5,129 nt of DNA, from positions 1-5,129 of the forward strand of contig JANQSR010000153.1 of the NCBI GenBank assembly GCA_028279205.1, written 5' to 3'. Source of the stretch: Simkania sp. Its GTDB lineage: Bacteria; Chlamydiota; Chlamydiia; Chlamydiales; Simkaniaceae. Position numbers and translations under genes: made by a program. Below, piece by piece: positions 1 to 5,129 of the stretch. Positions within the stretch are counted from its first letter, which is position 1; every line of letters begins with the position of its first letter. A model generated the notes under the pieces. That model ran no database searches and was not told the origin of the DNA. It saw only the letters and a program-made list of their open reading frames with translations.

Positions 1-62
1 GGGCACCCCTCAGGACTACGCAGACGGTCACAAATCTCTTTAAGCTTTTCAAAAGAATTCAT
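1..62 (-). CDS. mazG: MazG-family nucleoside triphosphate pyrophosphohydrolase, N-terminus only
   Basis: The first 20 codons of a gene that leaves the window on the left are visible, from ATG at 62-60. The peptide begins MNSFEKLKEICDRLRSPEGC, with the next codon starting CC (Pro). This fits the N-terminus of MazG proteins, where a helix ending in a 'RLRxPEGCPWD' element precedes the EExxE metal-binding motifs; those catalytic motifs lie outside the window. MazG hydrolyses NTPs and dNTPs to monophosphate and pyrophosphate, acting in the cytoplasm on non-canonical or excess nucleotides. The gene is 166 bases downstream of the desulfurase stop and has its own promoter-like sequence at 113-141, so it is probably transcribed separately. 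No convincing Shine-Dalgarno precedes the ATG. The identification rests on one short but characteristic motif. Confidence 0.75.
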   Translation of the reverse strand, partial: MNSFEKLKEICDRLRSPEGC

Positions 63-112
63 CTCAAAATCTTATTCGCAGGTAATTAAATTTAAACACC
101 AATTTCAGACAG

Positions 113-141
113 ATTATGTGGGAAAGAAGAGTTTTTGTAAA
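113..141 (-). promoter_or_regulatory. Sigma-70-type promoter for mazG
   Basis: On the minus strand TTTACA (141-136) and CATAAT (118-113) are separated by 17 bases. Each box differs from the consensus by one base and the spacing is ideal. Transcription would start near 106, leaving a leader of about 45 bases before the mazG ATG. The location in the desulfurase-mazG spacer supports a real promoter. Functional activity is inferred. Confidence 0.55.
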
Positions 142-228
142 TTGAGAACCTAGTGTAAAGAAAAAAAATAACTGTAGGGCTGCGCTCATAGATTACAAAT
201 ATTTTTTCAAGAAGGTAAGTGGTGGGGT

Positions 229-1347
229 TTAGACATTAGAAAAATCTTTTGCTGCTCTCACAGTTTCAATGAGAAATTGCGCTGCTTGCAAGATCTCTTC
301 CTCCGTGTTCATACGGCTTACCGAGAAGCGGAGCGAGCGAAGAGCCTCTTCTCTAGGGATTCCCATGTTAAGCAAGACCCGTGAGACTTCAAGAGCTCCT
401 GATGAGCAGGCTGTTGCGTGACTTGCAGCAATTCCTTGCATGTCAAGGTGAATCAGCAGTGATTCACCATCAACGTTTGGAAAACATAGGTTAGAGGTGT
501 TGACAGTCCGAACGCCCGTTCCGTTAACCTTAAGGTTAAAAGTGCTTTTGAGAAGAATTGTTTCAAATAGGTCGCGCAAGTTTCGCATATGCGCCGTGTA
601 AGATTCAATGTTTTCATCGAGAAGGGAGATTGCCTTGGCAAGGCCGACGATGCCAGGGAGGTTTTCGGTTCCAGCGCGAAGGTGGTACTCTTGACTTCCT
701 CCCATAAGTAGGGGAGAGAGTTTGGTTTGTGAACGGATAAATGCAAAACCGACTCCTTTTGGGCCGTGAATTTTATGACCCGAAAACCCCATAGCCGTTA
801 CACCTTTTGGGATGGAAAACCGCTCTTTTCCAAGCAAGGCCACACCATCAACGACAAGTGGGATTTCTTTTCTTTGTGCAATTTTGGCAATCTCTTCAAG
901 GTTGATTTTAATCCCCGTCTCGCTGTTAGCAGCCGAAAAAACCATCAATGAAGTCTCATCACGGATGGCATCTGCTATTTGATCGGGAGAAGGAGCGCCC
1001 CTAAGACCTGGGGAGAGAAAAGATACGCAAGGAAGTCGTTTCATGTTTTCATACACGCAAGGGTGTTCAAGGTCGGTTGTAATCGCATGGCTTTGATTCA
1101 TCATTCCACGGATCAATAAATTCATGCTCTCAGTCCCCCCTGAGGTAAAGAAGATCTCATGGGGCTGAACCTTTAAAAAATGGGCTATTTTTTGGCGAGA
1201 AGATAAAAGCGTTTTTTTTCCCTCTTGCCCAAAAAAATGGAGGCTTGAAGGGTTGCGTGGCCCCTTCAAAAGCTCTCGTGTGACTTCTTTAGCAACTAGA
1301 GGGTCGATAGGCGTTGTTGCATTGTTATCGAGATAGATCCTTTTCAT
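229..1347 (-). CDS. nifS: Cysteine desulfurase, NifS/IscS-like (class V aminotransferase fold, group I)
   Basis: A pyridoxal-phosphate enzyme that takes sulfur from L-cysteine as an enzyme-bound persulfide, used for Fe-S clusters and other sulfur-containing cofactors in the cytoplasm. The 372-residue protein shows the whole family signature: N-terminal YLDNNATTP (5-13), GGTES (70-74), EHP with the PLP-stacking His95, Asp167 for the PLP ring nitrogen, SGHK with the Schiff-base Lys192, RAGTEN (224-229) and the persulfide Cys314 in ATACSSG. The ACSSG context indicates group I (NifS/IscS) rather than SufS, which has RxGHHC. I chose ATG 1347 because MKRIYLDNNATTP is the usual family start; an upstream in-frame start at 1380 would add 11 residues not typical of the family. 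The gene overlaps the end of the phosphatase gene by 23 bases and has no clear Shine-Dalgarno, which suggests translational coupling. Odd: IscS has DATQ where this protein has DGVA, so the Gln contacting the PLP hydroxyl is replaced by Ala170. It probably corresponds to C. trachomatis CT258 (from memory). Confidence 0.93.
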   Translation of the reverse strand: MKRIYLDNNATTPIDPLVAKEVTRELLKGPRNPSSLHFFGQEGKKTLLSSRQKIAHFLKVQPHEIFFTSGGTESMNLLIRGMMNQSHAITTDLEHPCVYENMKRLPCVSFLSPGLRGAPSPDQIADAIRDETSLMVFSAANSETGIKINLEEIAKIAQRKEIPLVVDGVALLGKERFSIPKGVTAMGFSGHKIHGPKGVGFAFIRSQTKLSPLLMGGSQEYHLRAGTENLPGIVGLAKAISLLDENIESYTAHMRNLRDLFETILLKSTFNLKVNGTGVRTVNTSNLCFPNVDGESLLIHLDMQGIAASHATACSSGALEVSRVLLNMGIPREEALRSLRFSVSRMNTEEEILQAAQFLIETVRAAKDFSNV

Positions 1348-2098
1348 TGACGCGAACGTTAACAATCGTAATATTGTCAACGCTTCCCTTCTCTTTTGCG
1401 GTTTCGATCAGCATCTTTGTGACCTTCCTAGGGTCTTTCGTCTTGCTGAGCACAGAATAAATTTCTTTATCGGAAACGTAGTCGGTCAGACCGTCCGAGC
1501 ACATTAAGTATAGATCATCCTTATTTACTGGCGCAATCTGGATTTCTGCTTCGACATTTCCATGCGTTCCAATTGCCCTTGTCAAAATATTTCTATGGAG
1601 AAAGGGTCGATCATTTGATTCTTGAAATTTACCTTGAGAAATGAGCTCATTTTTTAAAGAGTGGTCGATAGTGAGCAGATCTAAGCGCTGTTTGCGAAAC
1701 CGGTAGATACGACTATCTCCCACATGGCCGTAGATAAGAGAGCGCCTCTGAAAAAGAAGAGTGCAAAGGGTGGTTCCCATTCCTTGATACTCTTTTTTTT
1801 GCTTGCCCAGATGGTAGATCCAGTTGTTGGCATTCTCAATCCAAAGTCTTGTGAAAGTGCAAAGGTCAAGAGTTTCCCACCTCTCTTTGTTAGAAGTGAA
1901 AAATTCTTTGATGGAAGAGCAGAGAAAAAGTACCGCCTCTTTCGCCGCAACCTCTCCAGCATTGTGTCCTCCCATGCCATCTGCTAGAGCGAAGAACTTG
2001 CTTTCCTGTAAAGAGGACCAAACATCCTCGTTGTTTGGCCTGACGAGACCAATATCTGAAAGGCCATAAGATGTGAGTTCGAAAGGAAAATCGCTCAT
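1325..2098 (-). CDS. PP2C-type (PPM family) serine/threonine protein phosphatase
   Basis: A metal-dependent phosphatase that removes phosphate from Ser/Thr of proteins, usually opposing Hanks-type kinases; cytoplasmic, with no signal peptide or membrane segment. The 257-residue protein is a bare catalytic domain of the usual bacterial size. Motifs in order: RPNNED (20-25), DGMGGH..GE (40-49) with metal ligand Asp40, GTT (108-110), GHVGDSRIY (124-132), LTRAIG (172-177), CSDGLTD (200-206) with metal ligand Asp202, and DNIT (241-244). All residues needed for activity appear present. I chose ATG 2098 because the protein then starts about ten residues before the conserved DIGLVRPNNED, as in relatives; the upstream in-frame ATG at 2182 would add 28 unlike residues and run over the likely promoter. 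A GGGGA lies a few bases upstream, a weak ribosome site. The gene runs 23 bases into nifS, forming a two-gene operon. It resembles the chlamydial phosphatase CT259/CppA in type and neighbour (from memory, not searched). The substrate is unknown. Confidence 0.93.
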   Translation of the reverse strand: MSDFPFELTSYGLSDIGLVRPNNEDVWSSLQESKFFALADGMGGHNAGEVAAKEAVLFLCSSIKEFFTSNKERWETLDLCTFTRLWIENANNWIYHLGKQKKEYQGMGTTLCTLLFQRRSLIYGHVGDSRIYRFRKQRLDLLTIDHSLKNELISQGKFQESNDRPFLHRNILTRAIGTHGNVEAEIQIAPVNKDDLYLMCSDGLTDYVSDKEIYSVLSKTKDPRKVTKMLIETAKEKGSVDNITIVNVRVNEKDLSR

Positions 2099-2129
2099 CT
2101 CTTTTCCCCAGATTGAAAATAAAACTTTA

Positions 2130-2158
2130 CGAATACCATGTATTGAATTGAATGTCAT
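2130..2158 (-). promoter_or_regulatory. Weak candidate promoter for the phosphatase-desulfurase operon
   Basis: On the minus strand ATGACA (2158-2153) is 17 bases from TATTCG (2135-2130). The -35 box is one mismatch from consensus but the -10 box matches only in its first three bases. Transcription would start about 25 bases upstream of the phosphatase ATG. Position is the main support; the operon might instead be read through from the lipoprotein gene. Confidence 0.25.
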
Positions 2159-2200
2159 GTGTAAAACGAAGGGGAGGGTCAAAGAAAAAAGATTTTTTGA

Positions 2201-2209
2201 GGGGGGGGG
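2201..2209. repeat. Nine-base G/C homopolymer in the lipoprotein-phosphatase spacer
   Basis: Nine consecutive G on the plus strand (C on the coding strand) lie 11 bases past the lipoprotein stop and about 43 bases upstream of the candidate phosphatase -35 box. An A-tract/T-tract pair (about 2184-2198) sits beside it. Tracts of this length can slip in replication; in Chlamydia poly-G/C tracts inside pmp genes vary in length. This one is intergenic, so any effect would be on transcription or mRNA rather than reading frame. Confidence 0.8.
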
Positions 2210-2220
2210 ATTTTCCCAAT

Positions 2221-2886
2221 CTAGTCACTTTTGGAGAGTAAAACGTAGTCTTCAATCCGCTTGGCAATCTCCTTAGAAAATTGAGCATGTGCGATACCGA
2301 TAGGGGTCATGAAAAAAGTCTTTTTTTTCCAAACGTCTGGGGCTTGTCCCTCGGGACTAGAGGGTTTTGGAACGAGGTGATTTTGATGAACCAGCTCTTG
2401 CAGGACAACGGCTGGCTTGCCTTTCCTTAAATCAAAGACGCGCACACGCATAGTCATTGATAGTTCATAAGAGGGGGTTAATCTACTTAAAAAATGCTCT
2501 TTGGATTGTTTGGGATGAAAGTCATGCTCAACAAGTTCTGTGAAAATAACGTACTCTTCCTCCTTAAATGCTTGGGCAATCCAAAAGCAATCAGAGGTAA
2601 AAGGGGAGTTTGATTCGCTCAAAGTTTCCGTCTCAGCATTAATTTCATCAGGTGTTTTAAGGTAAAAATTGTTTTGCTTCAAAAAACGCTGACGGAGCTG
2701 CTCGGTAAACTCTTCTGAAAGGTTCCAAGAAGTTTCGGCTCCACTTCTGTCAAAGACGGGAATCAGTGCCACGGTGGGCTTGCATCTGCCGTCATCATGG
2801 TAATGGGAGGCTTGTTGGTAAACATTTCTAGTGCATCCGCATAAAGAGATGAGGAGGATGAGAAATGATGAGAGCCACTTTAGCAT
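2221..2886 (-). CDS. Small predicted lipoprotein, function unknown (possible LpoB/CsgG-like fold)
   Basis: I do not recognise a named family with certainty. The 221-residue protein starts MLKWLSS, followed by a hydrophobic stretch and the lipobox LCGC, with lipidated Cys at position 18, so it should be exported, lipidated and anchored in a membrane facing the periplasm. After a short linker, KPTVALIPVFDRSG (36-49) followed by WNLSEEFTEQLRQRF (54-68) resembles the first strand and helix of LpoB-, CsgG- or FlgO-like lipoproteins, whose mature domain begins with a 'valP..d.sg....ls..lt..l' pattern; this is pattern-level inference only. Chlamydial hypothetical lipoproteins of this size exist (CT253 is one candidate, unverified). 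An alternative in-frame ATG at 2901 adds MGFKC; I prefer 2886 because it gives a compact signal peptide, has GGGA nine bases upstream, and 2901 lies inside an inverted repeat. A good promoter lies at 2982-3010, so it need not depend on glgX transcription. Confidence 0.85.
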   Translation of the reverse strand: MLKWLSSFLILLISLCGCTRNVYQQASHYHDDGRCKPTVALIPVFDRSGAETSWNLSEEFTEQLRQRFLKQNNFYLKTPDEINAETETLSESNSPFTSDCFWIAQAFKEEEYVIFTELVEHDFHPKQSKEHFLSRLTPSYELSMTMRVRVFDLRKGKPAVVLQELVHQNHLVPKPSSPEGQAPDVWKKKTFFMTPIGIAHAQFSKEIAKRIEDYVLLSKSD

Positions 2887-2964
2887 GCACTTAAATCCCA
2901 TTTAAGGGGTAATACTCCGGTGTTGATAAGCCGTTTGATTCCGTCTTCTGATCCCACTTTAGCA
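2875..2964. repeat. 11-bp direct repeat flanking a 68-bp insert at the lipoprotein gene start
   Basis: CCACTTTAGCA occurs at 2875-2885 and again at 2954-2964. The right copy is in the leader; the left copy lies in the first codons of the lipoprotein gene, immediately after the ATG. The 68 bases between contain the 2890-2906 inverted repeat. The arrangement could be a small duplication or insertion that rebuilt the 5' end of the gene, or coincidence: an 11-bp match within 80 bases is uncommon but not decisive. Confidence 0.5.
2890..2906. repeat. Perfect inverted repeat over the alternative start of the lipoprotein gene
   Basis: CTTAAAT and ATTTAAG are separated by CCC, giving a 7-bp stem with a 3-base loop. 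It overlaps the alternative ATG at 2901 and ends four bases upstream of the preferred ATG at 2886. The stem is AT-rich, so any mRNA hairpin would be weak, but it could affect ribosome access or bind a dimeric protein as DNA. Function is unknown. Confidence 0.55.
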
Positions 2965-2981
2965 AATTCACAATAGCTTGA

Positions 2982-3010
2982 ATTCTAAACTCACCAACAA
3001 ATGGTATCAA
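2982..3010 (-). promoter_or_regulatory. Sigma-70-type promoter for the lipoprotein gene
   Basis: On the minus strand TTGATA (3010-3005) and TAGAAT (2987-2982) are separated by exactly 17 bases; each differs from consensus by one base. It begins five bases past the glgX stop. Transcription would start near 2975, giving a leader of about 90 bases that holds the 11-bp repeat and inverted repeat. This is the best promoter match I found in the window. Activity is inferred. Confidence 0.6.
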
Positions 3011-3014
3011 AGAT

Positions 3015-4862
3015 CTATTTTTTTCCCAAGAGCACAGATTCATAGGGGTGTAACTTGTGAGGAGAGTGGGAGTCTTCATCTGTCGAAATCAAAAGAGACC
3101 ACCCTTCCCGCTTCAAAAGATAAACATTTTCCGAAGGGTTAAATGCTGCAAATAACTCAGAGTTTAAAGTTAGACCCAAATACCCCTTCTCTTCCCATTG
3201 AACATTTTCTATCTCCTCTTTTCGGCGAAAGATCGGGTATTTTTTGCGAATTTCAATAAGCTTTCGGATGAAGGGGAGCAGAAAGGGGCGCTCATTCCAA
3301 AGGAAGTAATTTAGTTCATTGTCTTGGCAATATGCATTGTTATTTCCCCGCCTCGTATGCCCATATTCATCACCCATTAAAAGCATAGGAATCCCTTTTG
3401 AAAGAAAGAGCGCAAAGAGAAAATTTCGCATCTGCTTATTTCGAAGTTTGAGTGTTTTTTTATCTTTTGTGCTCCCTTCAATCTTGCAATTCCAACTGAT
3501 GTTATCTGGGCTTCCATCCCGATTACCTTCCCCGTTTTCCTGGTTGTATTTTTTGTTGTAAGAGACCAGATCGCACAGGGTAAAACCGTCGTGTGCAGTG
3601 ATAAAGTTGATAGAATGTGAGGGAGATTTGTATAGATCAGGGGAGCCCATCAAGCAATCTTTCATTGCTTGACTGTTCTTATCACCTCTGATGAATCGGC
3701 GCACATCATCTCGGAACTTTCCATTCCATTCTAAAAATGTTTTTCCTGGAAAATGGCCTAACTGGTAGAGCCCCCCTGGATCCCAAGGTTCTGCTATCAA
3801 TTTTGCTCCTTTTAAAATAGGGTCGTTTTCGATCCGTTTGATGAGGGGGGGATCTTTTAGCGGTATGCCCCATTCGGATCTCGTCAGAGTTGAGGCCAAA
3901 TCGAACCGGAACCCATCGATGTGAAATTCTGTGACCCAGTAGCGAAGTGAACAGAGGATTAGGTCTTGCAAGATGGGATGTTGACACCTCAATGTATGAC
4001 CACAACCAGTGTAGTTTTGATACCCGTTCTCATCGAAGATATAGTAAACGGCGTTGTCTAGACCAAAAAATGGGCAGCCGCTTTTCTGATCATTGAGATT
4101 TGTCGTATGGTTATAAACAACGTCGAGAATGACTTCGATCCCTTCTCGGTGCAATTCTCTGACTAATCTCTTCAGATCTTCAGCCGTTCCATACCGCCTC
4201 ATAGGGGTGAAAAAGTTCACCGTTCCATATCCCCAATAATTGCAGAGCTTCTCTCCTGTTTTAGGGTTTAAGCGTTGATTTTCCGTCTCATTAAATTCAT
4301 GAATAGGCATGAGCTCAACCGCATTGATCCCAAGTCTTTTCAAATGGGGAATCTTTTCGATTATCCCGAGAAATGTTCCACGATTTTTAACCCCGCTAGA
4401 GGGGTGTTTTGTGAAGCTACGCACGTGCATTTCGTAGAGGATAAGGTCCTCCTTTGCAATCGAGGGGCTGACAACATTTTCCCAGTCGAAGCGGCTTTCC
4501 TTTCGATAAATAGAGCGCACCGCCTCTTTCCTCAATCCCCAAGTAGAAGGGGTGTCCAAGTCTTTGGCATAAGGATCGGTCAGTTCGATTTTAGGGTTAA
4601 AAATATGCCCATTTTTTAGATCGTGCAATCGATGGGCAATGTAAGTGTAAGCAAAACTTTTGGGCAGATTTAAGAGTTCGATATGCCATAAATTTTTTGT
4701 CTGTTTTAGAGAAAATTTACCCAGAAGCTTGCCCTCCTCTTCGGTGTAAATGCAGAGAAAAATGTGTGAACCATTTTGCGAAAAGAGGGAAAAATTCACT
4801 CCATTTTCCGTTGGAAAAGTGCCAAGAGGTTCGGGGTGTCCTAATTTTTGGATTATGTCCAA
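3015..4862 (-). CDS. glgX: Glycogen debranching enzyme GlgX / isoamylase-type (GH13 with CBM48)
   Basis: Hydrolyses alpha-1,6 branch points of glycogen or limit dextrins in the cytoplasm, complementing phosphorylase and branching enzyme. The 615-residue protein has an N-terminal CBM48 domain (about 10-95, with PLGTFPTENGVNFSLFS), then a GH13 barrel with DVVYNH (247-252), GFRFD with nucleophile Asp321, IAEPWD with acid/base Glu358, and TAHDGFT with Asp425, followed by a short C-terminal beta domain. All catalytic residues are present. Several motifs follow plant isoamylase and chlamydial GlgX rather than E. coli GlgX: YTGCGHTLRCQHP (284-296), DPGGLYQLG (361-369) and GDEYGHTRRGNNNAYC (497-512). 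It is shorter than the usual 650-700 residues because the C-terminal domain is compact: the segment between the 'VQW' and 'FAAFN' elements lacks roughly 15 residues. The start is TTG at 4862: an in-frame TAA lies nine bases upstream and no ATG occurs before residue 145, beyond the CBM48 domain. No Shine-Dalgarno is evident. Confidence 0.95.
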   Translation of the reverse strand: MDIIQKLGHPEPLGTFPTENGVNFSLFSQNGSHIFLCIYTEEEGKLLGKFSLKQTKNLWHIELLNLPKSFAYTYIAHRLHDLKNGHIFNPKIELTDPYAKDLDTPSTWGLRKEAVRSIYRKESRFDWENVVSPSIAKEDLILYEMHVRSFTKHPSSGVKNRGTFLGIIEKIPHLKRLGINAVELMPIHEFNETENQRLNPKTGEKLCNYWGYGTVNFFTPMRRYGTAEDLKRLVRELHREGIEVILDVVYNHTTNLNDQKSGCPFFGLDNAVYYIFDENGYQNYTGCGHTLRCQHPILQDLILCSLRYWVTEFHIDGFRFDLASTLTRSEWGIPLKDPPLIKRIENDPILKGAKLIAEPWDPGGLYQLGHFPGKTFLEWNGKFRDDVRRFIRGDKNSQAMKDCLMGSPDLYKSPSHSINFITAHDGFTLCDLVSYNKKYNQENGEGNRDGSPDNISWNCKIEGSTKDKKTLKLRNKQMRNFLFALFLSKGIPMLLMGDEYGHTRRGNNNAYCQDNELNYFLWNERPFLLPFIRKLIEIRKKYPIFRRKEEIENVQWEEKGYLGLTLNSELFAAFNPSENVYLLKREGWSLLISTDEDSHSPHKLHPYESVLLGKK

Positions 4863-4893
4863 TAGATATTAATTCTTATTTATACTTATTTTT

Positions 4894-4921
4894 TTTATAT
4901 TCTGATTTTGATTTTTTACAA
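4894..4921 (-). promoter_or_regulatory. Candidate promoter for glgX
   Basis: On the minus strand TTGTAA (4921-4916) is 16 bases from TATAAA (4899-4894). The -10 box is one mismatch from consensus, the -35 box two. The surrounding sequence is extremely AT-rich, which makes chance matches more likely, but the position about 30 bases upstream of the TTG start is right. A second TATAAA a few bases further downstream lacks a good -35 partner. Confidence 0.5.
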
Positions 4922-4946
4922 ATTTTTTTAAGTTGACGAGCGGGAA

Positions 4947-4970
4947 ATCCTGCCCGTTTAGGGGCGGGAT
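4947..4970. repeat. Strong GC-rich hairpin upstream of glgX
   Basis: ATCCTGCCC (4947-4955) pairs with GGGCGGGAT (4962-4970) around the loop GTTTAG: nine pairs, eight Watson-Crick plus one G-T pair in plus-strand RNA. No T-run follows on either strand, so it is not a standard intrinsic terminator. The form, a GC stem with a TTTA-containing loop flanked by AATCC and GGGATG, recalls the right-end hairpin of IS200/IS605-type elements (3' end of TnpB guide RNA), but no transposase gene adjoins it here. Confidence 0.7.
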
Positions 4971-5129
4971 GAAAGGGGTGCAATCAGAAGTGTTGAGGCA
5001 CCTAAGTTTTTCTTCAAGGCATGCCTAATTCGCTGGAAAATCGATAACGCAAAGCGGCACGCTTGGAGCTGAAGGCAAGCAAAAATGGATACAGGGAGAG
5101 CCTATTCCAATGAAGAGGGTCGCCTAGGT
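4971..5129. other. Unassigned GC-richer segment at the right edge, possible gene fragment
   Basis: No gene is recognised. On the plus strand one frame is open from 4962 to the window end (56 codons) except for a single TGA at 5070-5072; it contains VEAPKFFFKACLIRWKID before the stop and ATG at 5085, with GAAGG nine bases upstream, after it (MDTGRAYSNEEGRLG, running off the edge). On the minus strand a 46-codon frame without ATG ends in the hairpin loop at 4958. Small palindromes occur: AGGCATGCCT (5017-5026) and AAGCG-GCA-CGCTT (5052-5064). The composition differs sharply from the AT-rich glgX leader. It may be a gene start, a decayed gene or part of a repeated element; the visible part is too short to choose. 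Confidence 0.3.

Noticed and set aside
150..210. Terminator after the desulfurase gene
   Set aside because: An eight-T run exists on the minus strand (168-161) but no adequate GC stem immediately precedes it.
1681..1980. Alternative 99-codon minus-strand ORF and plus-strand ORFs within the phosphatase gene
   Set aside because: They lie wholly inside the gene encoding all PP2C motifs and show no family features.
2181..2220. Intrinsic terminator after the lipoprotein gene
   Set aside because: The only stem (GGGA-AAA-TCCC) is four base pairs, and the T-rich stretch begins about 18 bases downstream, too far for a standard terminator.
2891..3079. 62-codon minus-strand ORF starting MKTPTLL
   Set aside because: It overlaps the end of glgX in another frame and the lipoprotein start; its first part is an alternative frame of glgX. 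The protein-like tail is better treated as a candidate repeat.
4275..4619. 114-codon plus-strand ORF inside glgX
   Set aside because: It is antisense to the conserved catalytic region of glgX, has no recognisable motif and no ribosome site: a shadow frame.
4947..4970. Intrinsic terminator
   Set aside because: No T-run follows the hairpin on either strand.
4969..5028. 19-codon plus-strand ORF (ATG in the hairpin's right arm)
   Set aside because: Very short, start buried in a stable hairpin, no clear ribosome site and no recognisable peptide.

Overview
The window reads as chromosomal DNA of a member of the Chlamydiae, probably an environmental, Parachlamydia-like lineage rather than Chlamydia itself. 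I infer this from three things. The glycogen debranching enzyme has motifs of the chlamydial GlgX / plant isoamylase type rather than the E. coli GlgX type. A PP2C phosphatase gene runs directly into a NifS-type desulfurase gene, the neighbour pair I remember as CT259-CT258 in Chlamydia trachomatis. The DNA is AT-rich with weak Shine-Dalgarno sequences and sigma-70-like promoters. The genus cannot be fixed from sequence alone.

Layout: every recognisable gene is on the minus strand, so transcription runs right to left. From the right: an unassigned GC-richer segment with a strong hairpin (about 4931-5129); a promoter and glgX with a TTG start (3015-4862); a short intergenic stretch with a good promoter and a possible dispersed repeat (2886-3010); a small lipoprotein gene (2221-2886); a spacer with a nine-base G/C homopolymer (2099-2220); the PP2C phosphatase gene (1325-2098), overlapping by 23 bases a cysteine desulfurase gene (229-1347); a spacer with a promoter; and the first 20 codons of mazG, cut by the window edge (1-62).

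The genes look like separate housekeeping units and not one pathway. GlgX trims alpha-1,6 branches in glycogen. The lipoprotein is an envelope protein of unknown role with its own promoter. The phosphatase and desulfurase form a tight two-gene operon, possibly translationally coupled. MazG would be a nucleotide-pool-cleaning pyrophosphohydrolase. I see no tRNA, rRNA, CRISPR array, complete insertion sequence or obvious new multi-gene system. The most unusual non-coding items are the repeat-like stretch upstream of the lipoprotein gene and the hairpin segment upstream of glgX.
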